A stretch of 31,974 nt of DNA from Folioceros fuciformis (lineage: Eukaryota > Anthocerotophyta > Anthocerotopsida > Anthocerotales), in contig JBNGIO010005148.1 in NCBI GenBank assembly GCA_049999805.1, positions 1-31,974 of the forward strand, read 5' to 3'. Shown here in pieces: positions 21,963-30,140 of this stretch (within the stretch, counting starts at the first letter, position 1; each line of letters begins with the position of its first letter). The notes beneath the pieces were generated by a model that ran no database searches, was not told the DNA's origin, and saw only the letters and a list, made by a program, of their open reading frames with translations. A program made the translations under genes and the position numbers.

Positions 21963-22412
21963 CTAGACAAGTAAATCTAATTTGATGTCTAAGGCTATGA
22001 CTTTGTTAGAAAGGTCTGTAATTTTTATTTGTGTTTGACAGCCTACTGTTTTTATGAGGCCGAAGGTTTCTACAAGCAGCTGACTAGTGGGAGAGGGAAA
22101 AGAAGTAAGATGGTCAGTACATTCACTGCAAAGAATCGATTTATTCTTGGTCAAGACCTGTGATCTAAGGACAAAAATTTGTTGTGCCTTATTTACCTCT
22201 TCTCTAACTTGCCTTCTTCGACGCGCTAGGAGATCTGGCTTGGGCTGTTGTACCTGACTATGCCCAGTGTTGTGCTGATTTGTGAAGATAGGTTTTACAG
22301 TGTGCGAGAAGATATGATTGAGATTCTTGTGCTGTTTTTGGATTGAATGACCTAGATAACTAGCGAATGGATCAGCAGACAAATTTGGCCTCCTACCTCT
22401 ACCTCTCAGCAT
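21963..22412 (-). CDS. Inner element pre-gag ORF, unknown protein (149 aa)
   Basis: An uninterrupted ORF between primer site and gag. The ATG at 22,412 is preferred because it gives MLRGRGRRPN, matching the outer element's MTRRRGQRPN; the frame is open from 22,475. Features: basic N-terminus, a second basic cluster LLARRRRQVREEV at about residues 62-74, a C-x2-C pair (CSEC), and a hydrophobic C-terminal part (LIKTVGCQ, ITDLSNKVIALDIKLDLLV) that could form a helix. It stays open although gag and pol have stops, which hints at later or stronger constraint. Function unknown; not a known Ty1/copia product to my knowledge. Confidence 0.6.
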   Translation of the reverse strand: MLRGRGRRPNLSADPFASYLGHSIQKQHKNLNHIFSHTVKPIFTNQHNTGHSQVQQPKPDLLARRRRQVREEVNKAQQIFVLRSQVLTKNKSILCSECTDHLTSFPSPTSQLLVETFGLIKTVGCQTQIKITDLSNKVIALDIKLDLLV

Positions 22413-22597
22413 GGCGTCTATCAAGAATAGTAATGAAAAACAGCCTCTGCCAGGAAGGTGTCTGCCATTCCCCAAAAACTGATTAGTTCCTTTCTCAAGG
22501 AGTTTATGAGAATGCGAAAATGCTCATGCGGCAGCAATTGAATACAATTCTTGTTGTCACAGACTAGGCAGTGATTGGAGGACATAGCAGGGTCCAT

Positions 22598-22610
22598 GAC
22601 TCTGATACCA
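22598..22610 (-). other. Inner element primer-binding site
   Basis: TGGTATCAGAGTC on the minus strand starts at the first base after the 5' LTR. It is the standard plant copia site complementary to the 3' end of initiator tRNA-Met. Confidence 0.88.
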
Positions 22611-22859
22611 TATAGATCAGGCTAGGATCGAATGCTTAGAAGAGATTGAACGCAAAGATGATGTTATTGAGCGCACGCTCCTCTTAAAGAAGGAGGTGGC
22701 GGTTGGCCGCGTCCCGTCGTGGGGATGACGATTGGTTTTTAGGGTAAGACGTTTAGTTGCGCCCCTTACATTTGGGACACATCGTTTTATGTGACGGTTC
22801 GTTAATTAAATTTCTTATTGCCTATGTAATGACTACTTAAATAGCTCCTATTTTCCATA
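22611..22859 (-). repeat. Inner element 5' LTR (249 bp)
   Basis: Equal in length to the 3' LTR, with most differences being transitions. The minus-strand 5' end reads TATGG, a one-base change from TATAG in the partner. It abuts the outer element's integrase linker on the right. Confidence 0.9.
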
Positions 22860-24148
22860 CGTGCCTCCTGACCATCCAGGAAATCAACATGTGGGTCTGC
22901 AGCATTCTCATCACCAGCAACATCATTGTCCAGGCCTTGTAACAGATCTTCTCCATCAGAGTCTGGATAATCAGCTGGTTGTTGAATAATATGTTGTGGT
23001 GGAATTGCTGCAGGCACAGCATGTTCTACAGCTTCAGCAAAGAGATCTAGGCCTGAGCTATCATCCTTATCACACACTTGTGGATCAAAATCATTCATGA
23101 CAGGTATGGTAATTCCAAAATAAGTCTTCAAGCCCTTTTGAGGTGACAAAAGCTCGTCAAAGGTAACACTACGGGCTAACACCACTTTCCTGGTTGCTAG
23201 TTCATATAACTTATATGCCTTAGACATCTCAGAGTAACCAAGAAACAATAAGGGCCTAGCCCTATCATCCAACTTACGTTGTTTATGTTTAGGTAGATAC
23301 GCATAAGCTGTGAAACCAAATACTCGCAGGTGCAAAAGACTTGGTTTCTTCTTCCAAAAGGCCTCGTAAGGAGTTTTACAAGGTACATTGGTTGTCAACA
23401 CTTTGTTCAGGATATAAGTAGTTGTTGTAAGGGCCTCTGCCCAATAGTGTTTAGGCAGTCCTGCCCATCCTAGCATGCTTCTTGTCATGCTCATTAATGT
23501 CTGGTTCTTACGCTCAGCTACCCCGTTCTGCTGTTGTGTATATGGAATCGAGAGCTGTCTTATGATCCCATGGGCTTCAAACAGCGCATCATACTGGTGT
23601 CCAACGAACTCACCTCCGTTGTCAGTGCGAAAGCACTTCACCAGATTTCCAGTCTATCTTTGTATCATAGCAATCCAGTTCTCAACAGACTCAAAAGCAT
23701 CACTCTTGAGGCAAAGTGTGTACACCCAAGTGTAACGTGAATAATCATCTGTTAGTGTCAGGTAATACTCCGCCCCTCCTAGTGACTTAACTTGTAGTTT
23801 GCCTGCAATATCAGCATGGACAAGTTCTAACACTGCATTTGCCCTCTGTGCCTGTTTATTTTTGAAGGGAAGTTCCTTCTGCTTCGAAATAACACAGGAC
23901 TAACAAACCGGGAGGTGCTTAAAGCAAGGGGGAAGTTTTTCCCTAAAGCAATCTAAAGAAGCTATCAGGTTCAACTTCTCTCTGTTAACATGTCCAAGCC
24001 TTGCATGCCACAAGTTTGCTTCAGATATAGTGGAGGTAACATATGCTTCTGGTTCAGCAGAATTATGTAGCTGGTACAATTCATTAACTAGTTTTCCTCT
24101 AGCTATGCACCTACCAGGTCTAGAGAGATCATAAAGACAACAATGACC
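22860..24148 (-). pseudogene. Outer element integrase
   Basis: The zinc-binding half reads LWHARLGHVNREKL. The core has LVHADIAGKL (first Asp), RTDNGGEFV (second Asp) and NGVAERKNQ (Glu), then YWAEALTTTTYILN, LHLRVFGFTAYAYLP and LLFLGYSEMSKAYKLYEL. All three catalytic acids are present. A TAG at 23,656-23,654 sits where Gln is expected in QTG. A stop precedes VISKQKELPF near 23,900. The long open frame (23,641-22,860) ends in the acidic linker (YPDSDGEDLLQG) at the inner element insertion. Confidence 0.87.
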
Positions 24149-25222
24149 TTACACATATGAGATGTGGCCCCTGAGTCTATGAACCAAGAAGGCCGAATCA
24201 GCAGAAGAAGACAGACGAACTGATGTTACAGTTAAAACTGTCGAATTGCTCTTGTGTGGAGTAGGCCCCTTGTCCTTTGCAGCAACATGTGCCTCCAGGC
24301 GAGGGTCCTTCTTAGGTTCGCCAGCCTTCTTCTTGCAACAGTCCCGCTCCCAATGGCCGGGTATTTGACACCAATTGCAATTGCCTTGTCGTTTGATGGA
24401 GGGAGTTGAGGAAGTCAAGCCACCAAAGGTATGTCCTGTTTGGTGAGATTTCTTATCCTTCCCCTTCCCGTTTGCAAACGACTTGCCTTTTGCTGCAAAC
24501 AGGACTTTTTCGCTTTTAGAACGAGCTCCTTCACCTGGTCTGTGTCTACTAGCCTCCTCTTGCAGGAGAGCTCCGACCACAGTATTCAAGTTGAGAGAGT
24601 AGGCCTGATTAGCAGCGGCAGCAGCATATGCTACAGTGAGTGCCGAATTTTGTCCAGAAATGAAGGTCTGGTAAGATGAGGGAAGCACAGTATACAGTTG
24701 GGCAACCATCTCGACCTCGCTAATCTTGACCCCTAGCGAAGCAAGTTGTGCTCGCAGTAGTCTCCGCTTGGTGATGCCAGGGCCAACAGGTTCCCCTTCT
24801 CGCATCCTGAATGATTGAAAGTCACTCATAACATGCATAAGGGTGCAAACATTCTGCACCTGATAAGTATCCTTGAGTTGAGTCCAGATTTGAGCTGCTG
24901 TTTCGAGGAACTCAGTAACTGTTGTCGCATTCAATCCTAAAAACAATATTGCAAATGCCACCTTATTTCCTTTGTCCCACTTGAGAATCTCATCTGTTGT
25001 GGGTTGGATTGCTGTTGTGGTAAGTATCTTGTGAGGATACTCACAAGATGTGTGGTTAATCCTCACATACTCCCACACATCTCTAGCATTCATGTTTGCC
25101 TTCATTTGTGCCCTCCAACTTTCATAATTTACAGGCTTGCCATCAAATCGGTCTTTTTCCTTGAACTCACAAGAGTATGACACCGTGCTAGTGGTGACTG
25201 TAGATGCAGCCATATTAAACAC
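24149..25222 (-). CDS. Outer element gag, intact frame running into protease remnant
   Basis: 357 codons. N-terminal capsid region: FKEKDRFDGKPVNYESWRAQ, MNARDVWEYVRI, LGLNATTVTEFL, IWTQLKDTYQVQN, QLYTVLPSSYQTFIS and VVGALLQEEASR. A Lys-rich stretch precedes the zinc knuckle CNWCQIPGHWERDC (about residues 282-295, correct C-x2-C-x4-H-x4-C). At the end, the protease signature FIDSGATSHMC is read in a shifted frame, by a true gag-pro frameshift or an indel. The protease core after it is deleted: within about 60 bp the sequence is already at the end of the domain. Either MFNMAAS or the second Met may be the start. Confidence 0.82.
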   Translation of the reverse strand: MFNMAASTVTTSTVSYSCEFKEKDRFDGKPVNYESWRAQMKANMNARDVWEYVRINHTSCEYPHKILTTTAIQPTTDEILKWDKGNKVAFAILFLGLNATTVTEFLETAAQIWTQLKDTYQVQNVCTLMHVMSDFQSFRMREGEPVGPGITKRRLLRAQLASLGVKISEVEMVAQLYTVLPSSYQTFISGQNSALTVAYAAAAANQAYSLNLNTVVGALLQEEASRHRPGEGARSKSEKVLFAAKGKSFANGKGKDKKSHQTGHTFGGLTSSTPSIKRQGNCNWCQIPGHWERDCCKKKAGEPKKDPRLEAHVAAKDKGPTPHKSNSTVLTVTSVRLSSSADSAFLVHRLRGHISYV

Positions 25223-25797
25223 AGAGACAACTCCTGAAGTAACAAGATATGATGGAAGGATGAAGGCAAGGAACTGTGCCTGCAGGGATTGTAGAAAAGA
25301 GAACTTTGTGGCTAAGTCCTCGTCGATGTCACTCTATCTGAATCTTCAAACAGCCAGTTTAAGCCAAAAGACATGGACTTAAAGTGAAACGACATTTATG
25401 AAAGGTATGTCCCGTTTCTAAGTTAGCTGTTTTAGGTTTAGATATGAAAAGTCATAAAATAACGTGAAACGATGCAGGTGAACATGAGCACACGACAGGT
25501 GGCAGGACTCCTCAACCGTCGACCTGAGCAAAAGTGCTGGTTGAGATATGGCTGAACACCGTTGGCACTGCGCCTGCTACACCCACCCTGGCGATCCCCC
25601 TCCCAAGCTGAAGATGGGATCCTGAGTCAAGGCACACGGCGCCCCTATAGATCTGATCGCCCACACGGTGACGCCATTGCAGGCTCTTCTCGTGTAGGCA
25701 CCAAGCTTGGCAGGTAGGTTGCAACCCGGGGAGATCTTGCAGAAACAGATCCAACTTCAGCACGCTCCAACCTCAAGGTGAGGGCTGAGAGGGAATT
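25223..25797 (-). other. Extra leader between pre-gag ORF and gag (outer element)
   Basis: 575 bp that the other two elements lack (they have about 80 and 30 bp here). It holds an 83-codon ORF (25,763-25,512, starting MLKLDLFLQD) without a recognisable motif. It could be an insertion, an intron-like leader or untranslated sequence. Confidence 0.4.
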
Positions 25798-26286
25798 TTA
25801 TACACTCTGAAGCAGATCATGCATCGTTGTCAGTCGTTCTCCCTGTTGTAGAAGCAATGAATGTCCTCTGCAGACTTCTGAGAGAAGAGTCTCATTTGTA
25901 CTGGTAACTCTGTTGCACAATGCTTTAAGTCTAAGCTTAGCCAATTCATTCCAGTTAGTGAATCTTCTCTCAAATTCTGTTGAGGGATCTAGTGGCCTGT
26001 TTGAAAAACTTTTCTAGGTGTTGCAGGGACACGGAGATGATCTTCGCTGGGATCCACTCTCCGGAAGAGGAGAGGGAGCCCTTTCTCCCAAGTTGAGTTG
26101 ATGAGATCTTCTCTCTGGAAGAGGAGATGTCCAGCCTAGAGGATTTGTCCAACTGTGACGTTGGCCTTGTGGAGGCGCACAACGCCGGCTAACTTGGTGC
26201 TCAACTTGTTGTGGACGATTCCTGTTCTGTCTACTCACAAATTGTGAGAGACCATCATTAGGACGTTGCCCACGTCTCCGCGTCAT
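25798..26286 (-). pseudogene. Outer element pre-gag ORF, one in-frame TAG
   Basis: From ATG at 26,286 to TAA at 25,798 is exactly 163 codons in one frame, interrupted only by TAG at 26,016-26,014. It starts MTRRRGQRPNDGLSQF, akin to the inner element's MLRGRGRRPN, and is Arg/Pro/Ser-rich. After the TAG it continues FERRFTNWNELAKLRLK, ETLLSEVCRGHSLLLQQGER and LTTMHDLLQSV, a likely amphipathic helix or coiled coil. Length and place match the pre-gag ORFs of the two other elements. Function unknown. Confidence 0.6.
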
Positions 26287-26510
26287 TCTGCAAAATCAAC
26301 AGACTCATTTACAATCCCATTTAGTTTAGAGTGCAATATCTAACAATATCTAGAGTGCAGGCAGAGATAAATTTCTGGTCACACAATCTCACATTTTCTA
26401 AGAAAGAAATTTTGTGCATTATGTAAACAGCTAAATTAACTATGTGCATTATGTGAACAGCTAAATTAACTATGCTAGCACAATTCTAGAATAGATTGAA
26501 TATAGCTGGT

Positions 26511-26522
26511 GCTCTGATACCA
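26511..26522 (-). other. Outer element primer-binding site
   Basis: TGGTATCAGAGC on the minus strand begins directly after the LTR's AGCA. It is the standard initiator tRNA-Met site. Confidence 0.9.
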
Positions 26523-26679
26523 TGCTACTAATTGCGGAAGTGAACTTTGTATATAAACATTAGAATAATATTAAAGGAAAGCATCCTTAAATACAAAATT
26601 GTGTGTGTGACTTTTGGGTTAATTAACTAACCTCTAGTTAAACTAAGCTATAAGCTATGTTAGGGTTTTATATCCAACA
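26523..26679 (-). repeat. Outer element 5' LTR (157 bp)
   Basis: Minus-strand sequence begins TGTTGGATATAAAACC and ends AATTAGTAGCA, giving TG...CA ends, with the primer site adjoining. It is short, as in many plant copia lineages. No partner LTR is present in the window. Confidence 0.85.
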
Positions 26680-26692
26680 CTAAGCCTGTAGG

Positions 26693-27042
26693 CCGGCGGT
26701 TAAGGACCGGTCTTATGAGGATATGTGCGAGTCCATGGAATCTAGGTTTGACAACCTAGTCTCCACGCTGGTGTTGGACATTGACCTCAAGGCTACACTA
26801 GCTGAGGCTAGCGCAATTGCGACAGAGTTGCCTGACATCTATGACTATGTAGCGCCTTGCTTCCCTCCGAAGTATGAAATTTTCCAGCTCATTGTGCAGC
26901 TGTACACTAAGACGTTCATCCAGATGCTTAGGAAGCTTGGAGACCAGGCCAAGGACTTGTCGAACTTAGAGATCTTGAAGGTGACGGCGTGGGTGGTGCA
27001 GTATCAGGTGCAGTTAGGGAACCTCGGGATCGAGTGCAGCTG
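26693..27042 (+). pseudogene. SEC6: Exocyst subunit SEC6 fragment, intronless
   Basis: The frame reads YEDMCESMESRFDNLVS, then DIYDYVAPCFPPKYEIFQLI, VQLYTKTFIQMLRKLGDQ, NLEILKVTAWVVQYQ. This closely follows plant SEC6, whose corresponding segment I recall as DIYDYVAPCFPP followed by YEIFQL and EILKVTGWVV. SEC6 is part of the exocyst, which tethers secretory vesicles at the plasma membrane. Only about 115 residues remain. There is no intron in this stretch, and a TGA ends it at 27,043, after which similarity stops. It begins a few bases from the outer element's LTR. A processed or transduced gene fragment is most likely. Confidence 0.8.
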
Positions 27043-28328
27043 AGTGCTCGCACAACAGTATAATGGCTTATTGGCTGGATGGAGAAGGAAATCCCTTGGA
27101 GGCCGGATTCATAGCGGAGGTGGGGCACGTCCTCGCTCATCTACTTGGATAACATTGCAGAGAACATAGCTCATTTCATCGACAAGGAGATCATGCTACT
27201 GGCTATGAACAACGCCAGCATCTCGGGACTCACTTTGCCGGAAGACAGGCTCAACATCCTCGAGGGCATCCAACGTGGCTATGGCAACGTGATCGCCATC
27301 TAGAATAGGGGTTACGAGTACGATATGTGGCCTCCCGTGGACTCTACCGACCTGAGTGCGTATCTCAACATTCTAGAGATTTGGCGAAACCGGGAGGGGA
27401 TTGCGCACTTGCCGATCGTGTCCCTGAGAGTGTCAGACTTCCACATCGATGAGCTCCTAGAGCAGTTGTGCGCCTTGTTTCAGGGCAAGCTGGCAGAGGA
27501 GGAGCTCAAGCTCACAATGCCCATGCCGGAGAGGGGGCAACAGGCGATCAAGGGGAGACGCGTGGATCCGGTCCGCCCCATGAATCCACAGAGCCTGGCC
27601 ACAACAAGCTCGTCTTCGGCATGGATCAAGTGTCTAGGAAATTGTTGCTCGAGCTCGATTCTGGGAATGGGAAGCCTAGGGCGCTCTGCCTCAACTTTGA
27701 CTCCGCTGATCCGCCTGAGCCGTTGACGTCGTGTGGCACTAGCGCAGTGTCCTCTCCACTAGGAAGACACTACATTTGCTCTTGCCAGAATGGTGTGGAG
27801 GGACGAGGTGCAAAATATTGCTTGTTAGGAGATTGAGGAGGTGGATTGCGCGGCAGCGCTGGGAGAAATGGCAGTAGAGCGGAGACACGGTGCATCGCAG
27901 CTGCACTTGGAGGCAGCAGTGTACGGAAGGCGTGTGTCCCTGTTGAGGCATTCGAGGAAAGCCTACTCCGCGCCAGAGGTGCGAAGGCGGAGCTTCCAAC
28001 CAAGCGCGAGCACAGTTGCGGTGCGAGATCTGCCTACTCTGCAAAGCTACTCTGTTCGATTGGCTTGTGTCGAAACTGGGGCTATCGGAGGTGGAGGGAG
28101 ATTCTGTGTGGCGTCCTGGATCAGCAGCCAGGAATTTAGCCTCATGCTGGCGAATGTGATCTACCTCGAGGCCATCCGGTTCCAAGGCAACCACAGATCG
28201 TGACTCATGCTATCGACACATCGAGTTGCGGATCGCGAAGATGGAGAAGTCATGCTGGCGATTCGAGGTGCTACACCCCGTTGTGGTTGCCAGTGCTGCA
28301 ACCTCGCCATTGGCGAGGTGATCCTCGG
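27043..28328 (+). pseudogene. Broken coding-like region, unrecognised
   Basis: GC-richer than the flanks, with coding-like runs in one frame: YLDNIAENIAHFIDKEIM, LAMNNASISGLTLPEDRLNI, GYGNVIAI, a TAG at 27,301, then GYEYDMWPPVDSTDLSAYLN, LEIWRNREGIAHLPIVSLRV and DELLEQLCALFQGKLAEEEL. After about 27,600 the likely frame changes (HNKLVFGMDQVSRKLLLELD). From 27,841 a separate 120-codon ORF (MDCAAALGEMAVERRH) runs to 28,203. I recognise none of these families. It could be captured host gene pieces continuing from SEC6, or the interior of another mobile element. Confidence 0.45.
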
Positions 28329-28541
28329 TGTTGCAGATAATTACAATATATATAATATATTAGTTATATATTGGGTTATACCTAAAACGAAAGGGTAAAC
28401 CTTAAATACAATTATGTAACGTTTCACGGGTAGAGGTACATGCCCCTGACCTCCAGCATATCCAAGGCAGTCCTTGTTGCAATATTTGGTGCGCGTTGAG
28501 ATCGATCTGAGAATTCGTCTGTGCATTCCAAAAACTTAACT
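28329..28541 (+). repeat. Element E 5' LTR (about 213 bp)
   Basis: Begins TGTTGCAGATAATTAC and runs to the base before the primer site. AT-rich first half with TATATATT-type boxes. The 3' end reads TTAACT and not CA, so the end may be mutated or off by a few bases. Without a partner LTR, the left boundary is inferred only from the TGTT. Confidence 0.6.
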
Positions 28542-28554
28542 TGGTATCAGAGCC
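28542..28554 (+). other. Element E primer-binding site
   Basis: TGGTATCAGAGCC, the standard initiator tRNA-Met site of plant copia elements. Confidence 0.9.
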
Positions 28555-28670
28555 GCGAGGCTGGTTCCTTGATGCGCACATGGCAATCGTTTTTATACTC
28601 TATTAATTATGACACAATGTTGGGGTTCTTGGACCCGCTAGCCAAGTAATCCTTAGGTCTCTCTAGAAGG

Positions 28671-29165
28671 ATGCCTCGCAAAAATTTTTGCGCGCAATCC
28701 TGGCTAGAGACAGAAGGCAGAAGGGCGCGCCAGTTGACTGATTCGGAATTGGAAAGGAGGTACTTCAAGAAGTCTTCATCCGATGCAGAGAAAGCAGATA
28801 GGACCCAGTTCATGAGCACTTTCCTTGACTCTTTTGCCTTAGCCTCTAACAGTCATAAATGCGCAGCCTGTGATAAACCTGTACCAAGAGATAAGGGAGT
28901 ACTGTTCTATCGATCATCTGGCACTGAATACATAAAGAAATCGAAGCCTCAACCTGAGACGTTTTCAAAGCAGGAAGTAATTCTTAATTCAATTCTAAAT
29001 ATTAAGAGTACAGTTTTGGAATACACTACCAGGATTGATAACATGTTGTCCAGGCAAGAGAAACTTGAGAGCCTTCGTGTTTTAGACATGATGGCACTTG
29101 CGAAACAGGAGCAGGAGATTATTGAACTCAGAGAGCAATTAGCTCACCTGTCTAAAGCCTCCTAA
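28671..29165 (+). CDS. Element E pre-gag ORF, unknown protein (164 aa)
   Basis: Uninterrupted ORF between primer site and gag, starting MPRKNFCAQSW. The N-terminal third is charged and basic (EGRRARQL, ELERRYFKK). A C-x2-C pair (CAAC) at about residues 63-66 has no second pair nearby. The C-terminal third is a strong coiled-coil candidate: VILNSILNIKSTVLEYTTRI, DNMLSRQEKLESLRVLDMM and EQEIIELREQLAHL. The TAA at 29,163 is in the same frame as the gag ATG at 29,196, only 30 bases on, so readthrough would make a fusion. Position and size match the pre-gag ORFs of the other two elements. Function unknown. Confidence 0.65.
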   Translation: MPRKNFCAQSWLETEGRRARQLTDSELERRYFKKSSSDAEKADRTQFMSTFLDSFALASNSHKCAACDKPVPRDKGVLFYRSSGTEYIKKSKPQPETFSKQEVILNSILNIKSTVLEYTTRIDNMLSRQEKLESLRVLDMMALAKQEQEIIELREQLAHLSKAS

Positions 29166-29195
29166 GAACTTTTGCCGAGGTGGCTCGCAGGCACA

Positions 29196-30140
29196 ATGTC
29201 GCATGCTAGTGCTGACACATCATCAGACAGGCTGCAAGAAAAGGACAGACTCACCCCGAATAATTATGATGCCTGGAGTTTCAGGGTGCGTTGCATCCTA
29301 GAAGAAAAACTGCTCATGGATATCGTAGATGGTACTTTACCTAAGAAGGTTGCTGGAATGCCCTCTGGTTTGACAACAATAGGAGGCACAGTTAAGAATT
29401 GGAACTTAAAGGACGAACTAGAGTGGGTGTCCAAGGACAGGAAGGCACGTACCATACTTGTGTCTTCTATCTCACAGGAGATGATCCCTCATAAAACTGA
29501 CCCAGTCCTCAAACGAACTCTGGTCACTTTTATCAGAGACTTATGAGTCAAAAGACATGATGACTGAGGTAGCTGCAACACTGCACTTCTAGAATCTTCG
29601 CATGAAGGAGACCAACTCTGTTGAGAGTCATGTTGCTAAGTTTAGGGCTACAAGAGCCAAACTAGCATCTTACGGAATCATCCTGTTTGAGTCTAGGGCT
29701 GCTGTACAGCTCCTAGCCTCACTCCCTCCCAGTTATGAGCAGTTCAATTCCAATCAGCAAGCAACAACAATTGTAGTTCCTGCCAATGCCACTCAGCCTG
29801 CAGCATCAAATCTCACTGTTGAGAAAGTTGTTGGGGCCCTATTACAGGCTGAAGCCAATAGAAAACACATGCAAAAGGGAGCATCCTCTAGTTCTTACAA
29901 GTAGAGTGGCACTGCCCTTTATTCTGTCAGAGGTCGAGGTAGAGGCAGGGGATGTGGACGTGGTGGCACAGGGGGTTTGGGAAGAGGATGTTGATAGACC
30001 TTCCAGCCCAACTCAAACTCCTCTTCATCAACCAAGCCTGGTAACTGCAATTACCATAACAAACTAGGACATTGGGTTAAAGACTGTAGGAAGAGAATCA
30101 GAGACGAAGCAGCGAAAGGCAAGCACACATCAGAATCAAA
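29196..30140 (+). pseudogene. Element E gag
   Basis: Starts MSHASADTSSDRLQEKDRLT then NNYDAWSFRVRCILEEKLLM and DIVDGTLPKK, a standard copia gag head. A frameshift near 29,505 moves it to ETYESKDMMTEVAATLHF, a TAG follows, then MKETNSVESHVAKFRATRAK, LLASLPPSYEQF and VVGALLQAEANR. Another stop is at 29,902. An RG-rich run (SVRGRGRGRGCGRGG) precedes the knuckle at 30,046-30,087, which reads CNYHNKLGHWVKDC. The second Cys is His, so the site is C-x2-H-x4-H-x4-C. Confidence 0.82.

Larger units (their letters stand above)
16375..22859 (-). mobile_element. Inner copia element, complete with both LTRs
   Basis: 6,485 bp, reading leftwards: 5' LTR, primer site, pre-gag ORF, gag, protease, integrase, RT, RNase H, a 3' non-coding stretch, polypurine tract, 3' LTR. 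Both LTRs are 249 bp and differ at 13 positions by my count (about 95% identity), so the insertion is not recent. Flanking bases TGTGC (16,370-16,374) and CGTGC (22,860-22,864) match at four of five, consistent with a 5-bp target duplication. It sits inside the outer element. Stops and frameshifts in gag, integrase and RT indicate it no longer encodes intact proteins. Confidence 0.92.
14915..26679 (-). mobile_element. Outer copia element, split by a nested insertion
   Basis: Reading leftwards: a 157-bp 5' LTR (26,679-26,523), primer site, pre-gag ORF, gag with zinc knuckle, remnant protease, integrase, [inner element 22,859-16,375], reverse transcriptase, and a truncated RNase H. The order gag-PR-IN-RT-RH defines Ty1/copia (Pseudoviridae-type). 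The two halves meet in the acidic linker between integrase and RT, and the frame stays open when the insertion and one target copy are left out. The 3' LTR is missing. Several stops, frameshifts and a protease deletion make it inactive. Confidence 0.85.

Noticed and set aside
26680-26740. tRNA-like stretch near the LTR edge (GC-rich, short inverted pieces)
   Set aside because: No cloverleaf can be formed, and the reading frame matches SEC6 instead.
28207-28398. Small cysteine-containing ORF before element E
   Set aside because: It runs into the AT-rich LTR start and shows no conserved spacing of cysteines.
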